NCBI GenBank assembly: GCA_017506865.1
Contig: JAFCMP010000025.1
Location: 186,001-250,000, forward strand
Direction of reading: 5' to 3'
DNA: 64,000 nucleotides
Source of the DNA: Tribonema minus
Taxonomy: Eukaryota > Sar > Xanthophyceae > Tribonematales > Tribonemataceae
Made by a program: the position numbers and the translations under genes
Part shown: one piece after another, positions 44,780-56,303 of the stretch
Layout of the letters: each line of letters opens with the position of its first letter
How positions within the stretch are numbered: position 1 is the stretch's first letter
Notes under the pieces: generated by a model
What the model saw: the letters and a program-made list of their open reading frames with translations, nothing else
Told to the model about the DNA's origin: nothing
Database searches by the model: none

Positions 44780-46700
44780 GGGGAGGCTCGCGGAGGGTGA
44801 GCCTTAGGCAGTGCTCAACGAGGGCACTTCGCCTTACGTCAATGGACTTGTCAGCAGCAGCCTACAGCGGCGCCTGCCGTCAGATGGGGGGGCTGCGGTG
44901 ACGGAGGCGGAGACAGCGGTGCTGCCGCGGGAGCTGAGGTTGGGGCGAGTGGTGGGTCAGCGAAGCTCGTACCTAGGACTGCTATCCCTAGCCTCGGCAG
45001 TGGGTGACCCGCAGCACAGCGTGCGCGCTGCTGCGGCTTCCTGCTGTGGGCTCTCGGGGGGTGCCAGGCGCAGGGCTGTGACGCATGCGCAGCAGCGCCG
45101 CTCAAAGCACTGAGTCGTCGTCAGCGCAGCCCGGGCCAGCGTCCTGCAGCGGAGCGCCTCGAGCTGCGCACAAGCGCTGTTGTGGCGGACATGCCAAGGA
45201 GCTTAGGGTGCCCCCCGACCGACGCCCTGCACCTCGCTACCCCAGGCGAGGCACAGGCGCTGCCAGCAGCGCTCCGCGGCGCGCGTCGCGGGCATCGCGC
45301 TGGAGCGTCCATGCTCAGGGCTCAGCGTGTTGCGCGAGGGCAGCGCCCGCGCGGTGCTGAGCGCTGTGCCGAGTGCGCACCGCAGCGTGCGCGAAGGTGC
45401 TTTGCGGCGACGGAGGCGACGGAAGAGCGGCGGCAGCTGCACTGTGTGCCCCGACGGGATGGGGGTATGCTGGTACGCACATGCGCAGCAGTGCACAGCG
45501 GCCCCCCCCCTCTAGTCGGAGCGGGCATGCACGCTGCACTTCGGTGTGAGTGGCGGCAATGGCGGCGGTGGCGGCGGCAACGCTGGCCGCGCTGCCGTGT
45601 CAGCAGGTGCACTCGGCAGCAGTGCTCAGCAACTGGGCGCTCAGGCGGGGGCGGCGGCACTGGCGCAGCGGCAGCGGCAGGGGCTGCGCGCGGGCGCACC
45701 CGCTTGTCAGCAGCGTTCCGCCGGTGGCGCGCGCCAGCGCACGTGGTGCGCGCCAGCGCATGGCGCGCACCATCTTTCCTCTGCAGGTGGCGGGCGCGCG
45801 CGCTCTCTGCACGCTGCCGCTTGCGCACGCGGGCGCAGGACGCGGATGCCGGCGCATCGGCGCGGGGAGGCAGCAGTGCTCGGCGGCAGGGGGTCAGCGA
45901 CAGCGTGCGCGGGCAGACGACACGGGCGGTCGGGCACAGGGTTGCTTTACGCAGGATCAACCGACCGTCGCCGGAAGCGGCGGTTGCTGGTGCGTATATA
46001 CATACCCCCCCCCCACACACGCTCCGCTTAACCCCCCCACCACACACACACACACACCCCATTTACCACCCCCCCCCCCCCTTCCCGGCTGCGGAGTGCT
46101 CCAGTGGACGGCTAGCAGTAATGGCGTAACGGCAGGCGCGCATGGGGGGAGGGGGGGGGGGGCTCGGAGCGGTGCTGCTCTTGCTGCACCAGCAGCTAGT
46201 TGTGTTCAGCTGATGCAGCCTTGGAGGACGGAATTACACCAGATTCGACGCCGGCGGCAGGTTCAGACTTGCCGCCACACCGCAAGCTCGCTTGCAGTTC
46301 ATGTACATATATCCGCTGTTTGTACGTATCTTTGTCATCGTGGGCCGTTTTACTTGTTGCTGTGTCTGCAGTTCCGTTCTCACCTTTCGTTGGTGCAGCA
46401 AGGGTCGCAGTGAAGGCCCTCGAGGCACCCCCTGTCGCTGCGCCGTGTGACTCTTGCATGCGATGGCCAACCGTGCACAAGTAGGGTTAGGGTATGAGGT
46501 GCACTGCGGTACATTAGTCAATGGGCGTGCAAGTGTGCTCACACAAGCGATGGTTGTGCGCGGTGCTTTTGGCACAGCCTCGAAAGATATGTTCATGTCA
46601 TCGGCAGCAGAATTCATTTACATCACGGAGTAGCAAGCGTGCTCTGGCTGAAGGATGTGCATCTCGCCATTCATGGTGCATTGGGGGTAGGCTTTGATAT
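44780..46700. other. GC-rich region with no supported gene
   Basis: Long frames exist on both strands but are compositional (Arg/Ala-rich, no domain). Weak similarity to the sulfotransferase 3' coding end (GAGGCGGAGACxG words near 44899 and 45270-45320) hints at decayed 3' echoes. C-runs and CA repeats lie at 46005-46085. Confidence 0.45.
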
Positions 46701-46736
46701 GGTATTGAAATAAATACTGCGCACCTGAAGGCGTGC

Positions 46737-46874
46737 GACAAGCGTTGCCATATGTGAAGCACGCCCCAACGACTGCATTAAGTCGCTTGCAGTGCGCACT
46801 GTCACAGCACCAACAACTTTGCTGTGGCTGTCCATATCAATGCAAAAGACATGTTGACTGCCTTGACTGACCAC
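46737..46874 (-). other. possible exon of unknown gene
   Basis: The minus frame encodes HVFCIDMDSHSKVVGAVTV followed by RTASDLMQSLGRASHMATLV, which has a natural amino-acid composition and ends at a CAG|GTGCGC donor-like site at about 46723. No family was recognised and no partner exon established; it may belong to a decayed element. Confidence 0.25.
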
Positions 46875-46905
46875 TCTTGATGATGCTTAATGTCAAGCCA
46901 CACAG

Positions 46906-47086
46906 CATGGCAGCGGATGTCCCTGAATGACTGGTCGCTGTCGCAAAGTGTGTGATGGCGCTCTGAACAGCCGTGGAGCATCACTGGCAATCATGGAACA
47001 TTTCCATAGAGTGATGTTGTACGCAGCATAGCAGCGGATGTTGCTGCATGACAGATTGTTGCCGCAAAGCGTGCATAAGGCAGCCT
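46906..47086. repeat. diverged ~60 bp duplication
   Basis: Segments 46906-46965 and 47026-47086 share AGCAGCGGATGT, CTGxATGAC, GTxGCTGxCGCAAAGxGTG. They flank a CACTCTATGGAAATGTTCC-like spacer. Origin unknown. Confidence 0.7.
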
Positions 47087-47527
47087 GCATAATCGCCGCA
47101 CATTCCGGCACAAGGTCTCAGACACACTTATATTGCGGTGCCCGTGAATGGGGCGGACCCTGTCTGCCGACGCGCCGCATTGGACATCATGGTAACTGGA
47201 AGCGCATGAACCAGAAGAATAAATTGTTTTGCGCACATGTCAAAGGCAACCAATCTTGCCATTGGCTGCCTCTGGTGTAGTCACGCAGCTACGGAGTCGC
47301 TCACAGTGGTAGACTCATGCTTACCACGTGCAGGATGCCTCAATGCGGTGACCATGCAAATGTCCTGACACAGAAGCACTGATTTGGCATGCATCTTTCT
47401 CGTGGAGCACCATCAGTTCGCCTAATAGTAGCTCCTGACTGCGCAGAGAAACGTACAAGGAATGGCGATACACATGCGCTGCGCTGAACAGGCTGTACTT
47501 GGAAGTATATTGCGCGCCGCACCGGCG

Positions 47528-49161
47528 TCACGACGCCAAGTGTATATGGCAGATGTTCTCTATCAACGCGCGGTAGTCTATCAGCCCGTCCTTCTGCCCG
47601 TGTGAGAGACAATCTGCCAGTTGCACCGCCTCCTCTTTTGCCATCCTTTCGCCGAGGCCGTATTCCGTCAGAGCCTGAACGAGCACCCCCTTGTGCACCT
47701 GTACGCCGAAACGCGCACACAGGCGCCTGTCAGCGGAAATGGCAACTGGTCAAGCTTGTTCAGTAAATGTGATGCATTGACTGTAGTGCGGGGCAGCTAG
47801 CACACTGGTCCTTGCCCAAAAAATGCCATGCATGAGGAAACCTTTGTCAGAGGATTTGTTCCCCAGCTCATTCCTGGCCGTCTTTCTCCTGGCCTTACAT
47901 TGCACTGTCACAGCCTGACTGACAGGCTTTGTACGGTACTTGTACATGCAAGCACGCTGGCTTTCTGCAGTGAACGAGACGACAGGTCTCAATCCGTAGG
48001 ATGCCGACGACGAAAGAGGAGCCTTCGTGGCGACAAGGTCTTTTTTTTTTTCCGAGCTCGCTCCAAACTGTAGCACCTGCAGGTTTCCACACTGTTGCAT
48101 AAAAATGGAAGATGCCCTTAGAGGCTGGTGTGTGACGACTGGGGCGACCATGCCGCTGGGTCTCTAGGCCGGTACCAGCCCAGTATCGAGCACAGGCCCT
48201 GTGCGCCTGTAGGGTGCAGTAGGATATGTGGGTATGGGACCTTTGATAGCGCCATCTATCCAACACAAAGATGTTGGAACGGCTTGTGGAATGCTATGTC
48301 TGAAGGGCTGCACTCAGACATGACTGACAGCGTGTTTGGTGCGGACATGATGCTCAAGGGAACGCGCCTTTTCCAATCAAAAGGGTGCGCACAGGCACCA
48401 CACCGCATGTGTGCTCCATGTTCCACTTCCCTGACCCACTTGAGAGCAATGGCTGCTCAACGCCTGCATCCACTCGCTGTTGATGCGGCCGCGCATGCCA
48501 CCTTAGTCTTCGTAGTTGTGCTCGTTTGATGCCACAGAGATCGGCAAACCATGACATGGCAAAAATTCTTTGGCTGCCTGCGAAGTGCACAATGCGGCCT
48601 GCTTGCTTGTAGGAAAATTGACGAGCTCTGGTGGTGTATCCTAGTTGCATTGAATGCAACGGAATAATCACTCAGAGCAGTCTTGTGCTCTAGTTGTCGC
48701 GCACCTTGCCTCTGTAGTCTGGGTGCTCGAACATCTTGAAGGCATCCAGCATGTCCTGCTTGGTATAATGTGCAGCATCCACAACCTTGCGCTGCATGGC
48801 ATAGCAGAACTCGGGGAAGCTGATGACGCCATCACTGTCCTGATCGTTGTCGCCGAGCCAGTACTCAATTTCCGTCTCGCTCACTATGATGCCCAGCCTG
48901 CGCAGCATGTCCATGAGCTCGTCCTTCTCTATGCTGCCACCACCATCGGTATCCGCCATGTCAAACAAGAATTTCAGCTCCTGCATCTCGCTGGTCCTCG
49001 TTGCAGCCTGGGCGTGCGTGGAGCATAAACCATAGCGTTTCGTCATGCCGTGTTCGGCTGCAGCAGCATGCAGTCGTCAGGACACAGCATCAGAGTAAGG
49101 AAGCTGGTACTATGTTGCGTAGCTGCTGGCTCACCTCATCCTCCGTTAGCGCAGCGGCCAT
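47528..49161 (-). CDS. EF-hand (calmodulin/centrin-like) protein, 3 exons, 166 aa
   Basis: Exons 49161-49135 (MAAALTEDE), 49007-48705 and 47698-47528, all phase 0 with GT-AG borders. EF1 loop DTDGGGSIEKDE and EF2 loop DQDSDGVISFPE have canonical Ca2+-binding residues at positions 1, 3, 5, 9 and 12. The C-terminal pair (HPDYRGKVHKGVL and GQKDGLIDYRAL) keeps the helix pattern but lacks the acidic ligands, so only two sites should bind Ca2+. It ends NICHIHLAS. The size and four-hand layout fit the calmodulin/centrin superfamily; the exact role is unknown. Its introns contain no exon echoes. It is divergent from the gene at 49344. Confidence 0.85.
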
Positions 49162-49343
49162 ACTGCACGATGATTCGTTCACGTGCTGTCTGCTTACTGC
49201 GCTGCACTGCACAGCACTGCACGCACGCACTGGTACTTGCGCAACACTTTCTTTCTTTCACAGTTACGTTGAAACCGTAAAAACCGTCTTGAACTTTGAA
49301 CTCTTTTTTCAGTGCTCTTGCTGTACATACCTGTACAGGTAGC
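49162..49343. promoter_or_regulatory. divergent promoter, EF-hand / unknown gene
   Basis: A spacer of 182 bp lies between inferred start codons, including a GCACTGCACAGCACTGCACGCACGCACT repeat region at 49201-49229 and a T-rich stretch. Confidence 0.4.
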
Positions 49344-49959
49344 ATGCGTGACTCGCGCCGCCAGCAGTGCCAGCAGGAGAAGACAGGTAGGCAGCCGCAA
49401 CAGCGATGGCGAAACGGACGGCATCACAGCTCTTCTGCTGCAAGCCCTAGAAAAAAGGCCAAGGCACCCGAGGACGAGGGACTGGCAGACTTCTTCAAAG
49501 TGCTGGCGGTGGTGGAGGCTGGACAGGTGCCCAGGCCGAAGTTCACTCGCCGCCCTCCGGTAGATGCATATGCCTGCAAGCCGGCTCCCTTCAAGAGGCA
49601 GCCGCTTCCCAAAGACAGGGCCGAGCTTGTCTACAACTTGTCTTGCAAAGAGCTGCCGCCTCCCGACCCCATGAACTACTGCTGGCATCGCCAACATGAT
49701 GAAGACGCTTCATACAGTAGAGAAGAGCGAGGCGTCACAGCCGAACGACAAGGGGGCCATCAGGTACGAGATCCTGGCGCCGCCACTGCTGCAGTGGTTC
49801 GCAGCAGTGGTCGGCAACGTGCTGCGGAGAATCCAAGACGCGATGGGCAGCAGCCTTGGTGGAGTGGAGAGCAGCATCACCTACTGGACACAAGATCATC
49901 ACTGTTGTACAGGGAGCTCGCTACAAGCGGGCGTGATCGATTCAGCTGTTACGCAGTAG
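49344..49959 (+). CDS. unknown protein with an internal frame change
   Basis: From the ATG at 49344 one frame runs through a basic low-complexity start (SPRKKAKAPEDEGLADFFKV) into a protein-like segment (PKFTRRPPVDAYACKP, ELVYNLSCKELPPPDPMNYC). After about 49685 the coding character shifts to the +1 frame: IANMMKTLHTVEKSEASQPN, then YEILAPPLLQWFAAVVGN, ending at 49959. A single-base indel, assembly error or unrecognised tiny intron would explain this. No family was recognised. Confidence 0.4.
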
Positions 49960-51637
49960 AGTTGAGGTTGCACACAGCTCGCGACAACAAGCACCACCAA
50001 GCGCAGCCGATCGCGAGCGCACCATGGGACGATGGCGCCAGGCCTTACACAGCGGACACGTTGCGTGTAGCCAGCAGCCTGTGTGGCGGTCAGTCTGCTC
50101 TTTGTCGACCGTACGCTTGCCGCACACACACCGCATAGGCGTGGCAGTGCTCCACAGCTGCACTGACCCAACTCAATAGAATCAGTTGCAGCATGTGTCA
50201 TCTCTTCAATGCCGTTTTCCCCTGCTTTGACACAGCGCTGCTGAAGCGTGTGCGATGTTGTCGCATGCACCGCCGCCGCGCACACACACTGCCATGGCAC
50301 AATTGCAGTTCTGTGATCACCGCCAGTGTTGCTATATAGCATCATGACTATACCCCCTATTGTGCAGTGTTGTTGCAAGCACCGCCGCCGTGCACACACC
50401 AGCACAACACAGATGCAGCTCTGTGGCCACTGCCAATGCGTGGTAGAAGTATGCTGCTAGCATCATGAGCATACCCTGTGTCGCACCCGCCCCCCCCCCT
50501 TCCCCCCCCGCTGAGCACTGCGCAGCAGGCTGAAGCAGTACACCCTCCAAATGCCTCAGGTTATGCAGTGTGCAGCACTCCACAGGTGGCAAAGGCAAAG
50601 CAGGTATGGGAAAGCAAGCTCGGCAAAGCAGGGCATGGGAAAGCAAGCATGTGAAGATGATCATCATGCTGCTTGCACATTGCTGCAGTGACATGCTCTT
50701 GGGTCAACTTGAACCACATGCCCATTGTAGCAGGTGTGCTGTCTCGTCGACTCGCATTTAAGTTGCAAAAATCAGACTTCGTGGTCATGCCGGCATGCTC
50801 TGTCTCATGTAAAGCATGATGGCATGCGATGTCGCAGATGGTGGAACACACTCGAGTGGTTCACATCTGGCACTGCACAACCACTTTGAATCACGATTGT
50901 CATCAGCTGATGCATACATCATTGCGCCGCTAGGGCTTACCGTTGTGACTGTCGCGCATTTGGTTGGCCTTGTTTTGAAATTCAAGTCGTTGCCAAGTGC
51001 TGCTGCAAATTGCAGCAAGCCTGCGCTTTTGCTGCTGCGAACAGCGGCAATCGAGCCTACCAGTACTAAGCCAATTGTGGTGCCTTCAGCACACACACGT
51101 GTACTTGGTGACCAGTGCGAAGCATGACTTTGAGAGTTCAAGTAAGGCCATGAATGCCTGCAGGAGAATTTCAATGGTGAAAGCTTACGAAACTTGCCCT
51201 AGGTCGAGTGAGTGGACTACAGTGCTCAGCACAAGTTCTTCAAGTTGATGTGACTGTGACGGGAACAAATACGAACTTCAACGGAACACCGCAAGCTTGA
51301 AGTGTATTCGGCATCAGGTGTCGAACTACCTATACATCGGCGAATATTATGATTCTACATGCGCAATACGTCACACGTATACAACTGAAGTATTGGCAAG
51401 CCGCAATCTAGGACTAACATACCTACCCCTGTATGAGCTGCCCCAACCGTTTTTGAAGTTCAGAGTGCCGCTGCAAACGCAAGAGCTAGCTAAAGTGCTT
51501 TAGTTGCCGCCTGCTTTACGCACAGGGCGTGTGCAGTCGATGTCCTGGTGCGACGCGCCCCCGGGGCCCCTCTTAGGCTTCATGGCCCTTTGCCTAACGC
51601 CCATCGAATGACCCCCTCCCCCTCGTACCCACGGGCA
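49960..51637. other. no supported gene; duplicated segment
   Basis: Nothing coding was identified. It contains a ~120 bp diverged tandem duplication (50250-50485) and lies between the frame-disrupted gene and the 3' end of the repeat membrane protein. Confidence 0.5.
50250..50485. repeat. ~120 bp diverged tandem duplication
   Basis: Both units contain TGTTGTxGCAxGCACCGCCGCC, GCACACACxxxC, CAGxTCTGTG and TAGCATCATGAxxATACCC. Confidence 0.8.
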
Positions 51638-54600
51638 CTACTGGAGCAGTTTCGCGACTTGTCCAGGCGACGCGAGGTTCTTGTACACGTTGCCATGTCC
51701 GGGCTTCCGCGGCGGAGGCAGCCCCAAAGAATCAGCAATAGCCGTCACCGACATGCGCTGAGCACTGACGCCGTCGGCAGCGCCAGCGCCAGCGGCGGCG
51801 GCAGAGGCAGCAGAGGCGGGCGGTTGCCCACCGCCCGGCGCAGCAGCAGCAGCGCCTGCCGCTGGCGCTGACGCGTACGCATGCTTGCGCCGCCGCCGTC
51901 GCCGCCGCACGCACAGCACCAGCGCCGCCGCCGCCGCCAAGACGGCGGCGCCAATGCCTGCGGCGGTCGCGATGCCCACCGTCGTGAGTGCGCCATTCCG
52001 GAAGAAGACTTTGATGATGCCGCCGCCGCCGCTGCCACCGCCGCCGCTGCTTGCGGTGCCGTCAAGCGTCACCGCTGCCGCCGCCGCGGCGCCGCCCCGC
52101 CCGCACATCCCGCTGCAGCGCGCCGCCGCGCCGCCGCAGCACGGCACCGCGGCGTCGCACGCCGCGCCCGTTTCCGCGCACACAGCGGCGGCGGTGGCGC
52201 CGGGGCCCCAGGCGGCGCGGAAGACGCGCGCGCGCACCGCGGCGACCGCGCCGCCGCCGCCGCTGCTGCCGCTGCTGCTGCTGCTGCTGCTGTATGCTGC
52301 CACGAAGGCGCCATCAGCGAGGGCGGCAAGGGCAACGTCTGTCTGATCGCCGGCGCTGTCGGCGTCGCCGTTGATCGCAAACTCGAGCAAAACGCGTTCG
52401 ACAGTGGCGTCGGGCGCGCGTCGGAAGACCTGCGCGCGCCGCGGCAGAGGTCGGCGGGTGAGCGCGACAGGCATTGCATCGGGGTTGGGCATTGCATATC
52501 AGCTGTACAAGTGCGACAATGTACAGATCCAGAGTTTTCTGTATATGTTCACGGTCGGCACTTGTGATACATTTGCTCTTCAACTTCAACTGCACCCCAT
52601 CAACACCTGGATATTTGTGATCTGCCTCGCAAACACGTGCGCTGGAGCTGCGCATGAACACATTCACGGTCATGAAATTCATGAACTGCGACGCGAATCC
52701 GTGTGCAGCTGCCAGGTCCCTGCTGTCAAGTCCAAACGGCAAGTGTGACAGCGCATTGCACATGGCACACTTGCTGCACTGCAGCCCATGTGTATGCATG
52801 TGCACTTGCCATGCTACTTTCCCCTACCCCGGAGCATGCAGTATACACCTACAGCGTGCTGGGCATTGCATAGTACTTCTATGCAGTACTTGACTGCTCA
52901 TAGAAGTAGATCTTAAGTATGCAGTATACGGTCAGAGGTACAGCAATTATGCAACTTTGCAGTACATACCTGCCCATAGATGCCAAATACGCAGTGTACA
53001 TCCAGAACCACAGAGATTGTGCAACGCATATTGCCCATAGATGCCGGCGCTAAGCACTACACGCCTAAATTGTATCATGCGACCCTTCCCCTAACCCGAA
53101 GCACTTCGTTGAAGTATGTAGTATGAAGCTACAGTGTATTATGCAGTACAGACATACCTGCCCATAGATGCCGGCACCATCGCCGTCCTGCCCCCCCAAG
53201 CTCGTCCACGCGATCACAAACGCGCCTTTGTTGTAACTGCCGCTGGCAGCGCTCAGGCTCACAACCGCCGGCGCCATACGCGCCCTCGCCGCCGCCCCGC
53301 TGGTATTCGCCGCGAATGGCCTCCCCTTGAGGCCGCCCGCAGCGGTTACAATCTGCGCATTTAGGGTTAGCGTTAGGGTTCGGATTAGAGTCAGGGTCAG
53401 GGTTAGGGTTAGGGTTAGGGTTAGGGTTGGGGTTGAGGTTAGGGTTCGAGGACGCCCGCAGCAATTACAAACTGCGCGCGCATCGTCAAAGTGGCAGCGC
53501 TCAACAGATGGCAGTGACTGCAGATTTGCCGCAGCGCACTCATTTGACACGCAGCGCCTTCGGCAGCGCCCGCAGTGATTGCGACCTGCGCGCTCGACAC
53601 TAACCCTTCCCTGACCCTAACCCCTAACACTAGCTGCTGCTCGCCGCGAATGGCCTCCCCTCGAGGCCGCCCCCGGCCGTTACAATCTGCACTATAGGGG
53701 TACCATAGGGTTCGGGTTCGGGTTCGGGTTAGGGTTAAGATTAAGGTTGGGGTGAAGGTTTAAGGGACACCCGCGGCAGTTCCGGTATGCGCACGGGTTG
53801 CCACAGCGGCAGCGCTCAGCAGATGGTGTGGTGTTGAGCACTGAGTTGCGGCAGCGCACCGAGTTTTACGCACGGCGCCCTCGGGAGCGCCCGCAGCGGT
53901 GATGGCTTGCGCGCTCGTGATAGACCTCAGGTGCTGAAAAGCTTGCACACAGAAGTCTTTGGGCTCCTGTGGATATATGTGGTGGCACTGCTGGACTCGT
54001 GGCCAGTTGCCGCAGCAGCGGCGACCACGATTATTGGTGGAAGCATTTGCGGCTAACCACACCTTGTCACCTACATGGAGTATGATCTTTTGATTCGTTT
54101 CCATGACGCTTTTGTCACACCTGTCACCTAGAGCTCTACGATATTTTGATTCGTTCCCATAAACCCTATCCCTAACCTCAACCCTACCCCTAACCCTGAC
54201 CTCAACCTTGACCTTACATTCCAACCCCGTGACTCTAAACAAGCAGCGGCGTCAGCAGATGGTAGTGAGCACTGACACGCAGGCGCACACTGCCACCATC
54301 GGGTGTGCTGTGGCAGCGATGAAAGTGCGCATGCGTGATCGCGCTAGCAGCAGCGCTCAGCAAATGGCGGCGACGAGCACTCACCCGCAGGCGCTTACTG
54401 CCACCGTCGGTGAAACGCAGGCGCACGCAGCCACCGTCGAGTGTGCTGAGGCAGCGACGATTCGAGTATGCATGAGCGCACCAGCAGCAGCGCTCAGCAA
54501 ATGGTGGTGAGCACTGACGTGGAGCTGTGACATGCTGCCCGCGATAGCGCGCGCGCAGAGCTGCGATGGTTTGCGCGCTCGTGTGATGAGCTTAGGGTTA

Positions 54601-56303
54601 GGGCAGCGGCACTCAGAGGAAGCTGGATGAAGTTCTTACTGGCTTACTGCTATTACTGTTCTTGCTGGTCTTAGTACTCGGTATTGTTTTTACTGGACTT
54701 GCTACACCTGTTGAACTGCTCACCGCCCATAATTGTGGGAATGAGATGCGAGCCGTCGCGGCGAAGTTGAGTGTGGAATTAGTGCAAGCCGTGTGTTGAC
54801 CACGTGCTCGAGCCTTCTCACCTGCCCATGCAATGACTACGTATTCATCCATGTCTGCTCACCTGCCCATAGATGTCGGAATGAGATGCAGCTGCCTAGG
54901 TCATATAGGAAGTATATATGTTGAGTGCAGGCCATCATGGAATCAGTGTAAGCCTTGGCATTACCACCTGCTTATGCTCACCTGCCCACAGATGTCCACA
55001 ACATGAGTGCGAGCCATGCAATGACTGCAACTCCGTGCCTGCTCACAGGCCATACAATGACTACATATTCATCCATGCCTGCACACCTGCCCATAGATGT
55101 CGGAATGGGATGCAAGTCATGATAGAAGTACTGCAAAGCATGATGAGTGCAGGCCATCATGGCACCAGTGCACGCCATGGAATAACTACAGCTTCATGCC
55201 TGATCACCTAGCCATCAATGACAATATGTCAATGCCTGCACACCTGCACATACAATGACCACATGCTCATGCCTGCTCACCTGCCCATAGATGTCGGTGC
55301 CAGCGCGCGCCGCGGCGGACGCGCCCGCCCACACTACCACATACGCCCCATCGCTCAACCCCGCCACTCGTGGCAGCGCGTTCACAGCCACACCCGCCCC
55401 CCGCGACACCTCAACAACGCCAGCGCCGCACGCTCCCGCCGCCGTGCACGCGCGCGCCACCACGGCGCTCAGACCCGCGCCTCCGCTGCCGCTATCCGTT
55501 TGTCGTGGTGATGTCTGCCACGCCGCTGCGAAGCCGCCGCTCGGCAGCGCGCACACGCTGGGCGCATCATTAGTAGTTTCGCTCTCCGCAGCAGTGCTCA
55601 GCTGTATTGCTGCACCGACGGGCACGGCCGCTGCATCGTAGAGCTGTGCGTAGACGGCGGAGTCCGGTCCGCCCGGAGCGTAGCCGCGCCACACCACCAC
55701 GAATCCGCCGCCGGCGAGACCTGCCACTGCGGGGTCGCGCTGAGCATCTGCCTCCGCACTTACTGGGAACTGCTGCCCAATTGCGCTGCCGGCATCGTCG
55801 AACAGCTGCGCGTGCACGCCCCAGCTGCCGCCGATGTGCAAGCTCTGCCAGACGGCGACGAAGCCACCCTGTGCGAGGCCGGCCACCTGGGCTCGCTCCT
55901 GGCGACCCTGGTAGGGCGTGCTGACCTGGAACTGGTCCACTTGTGAGCCTGCGAGGTCAGCTACTTGTCCGACTGACACCGTCTGCTCGAGATTCTCAGC
56001 CACGGCCTGCCAGACCGCAACGTATCTGCTGCTGCCGGCCAATGCCGCGATGGCAGGGCGCGATGCGGCCGCCCCACCACCGCTGAGAGACCAGGAGTTG
56101 CCCAACAAGGTAGTCAACAGTCTAACTTTGCTCTTTCCTCTGAGCACCTGTCTCGCATCTACTGCAGCGACTGCACCAGCAGAGTCAATGGCAACGTGTT
56201 GCTGTTCTCTGTCAGCACCGGCAGCTGCTGCTACGCAGACCGCCGCAGTCAGCAGGGCAAAGGCCCACGCTGAGATCAGCATCGCCCGAGATCGTCCTGT
56301 CAC
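51638..56303 (-). CDS. type I membrane protein with DGxFVVxW repeats, 3 exons, 669 aa
   Basis: Exons 56303-55281, 53352-53158 and 52429-51638, all phase 0 with GT-AG. A signal peptide (AMLISAWAFALLTAAVCVAA) precedes about seven 45-65 residue repeats. Each has VAxLxDGxFVVxWQS, then an Asp/Gly turn and IYGQxFDAAG-like strand (GGFVAVWQSL, GGFVVVWRGY, GAYVVVWAG, GAFVIAWTS, GAFVAAYSS). Similar repeats are common in secreted bacterial proteins and probably form beta-propeller or beta-solenoid blades. Exons 1 and 2 both end exactly after IYGQ. A Cys-rich patch (CCGGAAARCSGMCG), Gly linker, membrane helix at about 555-578 (GIATAAGIGAAVLAAAAALV), Arg stop-transfer run and an Ala/Gly-rich cytosolic tail follow. 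A cell-surface adhesion or receptor role is inference. Confidence 0.75.
52968..53045 (-). repeat. echoes of repeat-protein exon 2 donor
   Basis: Copies of the IYGQ-encoding end and donor (CATACCTGCCCATAGATGCC and TATTGCCCATAGATGCCGGC) lie at 52968-52990 and 53025-53045. The true border is 53158. Confidence 0.85.
53358..53440. repeat. telomere-like tract at exon 2 acceptor of repeat protein
   Basis: TTAGGG and variants on the plus strand begin 6 bp from the acceptor. On the transcribed strand the intron ends CGCTAACCCTAAATGCGCAG, giving CTAAC words about 17 and 23 nt before the AG. Confidence 0.9.
53450..53920 (-). repeat. five echoes of repeat-protein exon 2 acceptor
   Basis: Copies of the exon 2 start and acceptor (true exon end 53352) lie near 53450-53482, 53565-53600, 53655-53695, 53760-53800 and 53870-53920. 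They share GCCCGCAGCxGTTxCAA/ATG..TGCGCGC. The copy at 53655-53695 also repeats the upstream coding GAATGGCCTCCCCT. TTAGGG variants lie between. Confidence 0.85.
54818..55265 (-). repeat. cluster of echoes of repeat-protein exon 1 donor
   Basis: At least five copies of the exon 1 end plus donor (CTCACCTGCCCATAGATGTCGG; true border 55281) lie near 54818-54850, 54855-54890, 54978-55000, 55086-55110 and 55237-55262. They are interspersed with shared words such as CAATGACTACATATTCATCC and GCAGGCCATCATGG. Confidence 0.9.

Noticed and set aside
45322-46062. Long ORFs on both strands downstream of the sulfotransferase
   Set aside because: Composition-driven (Arg/Ala/Pro), C-run ends, no motif, signal peptide or splice continuity.
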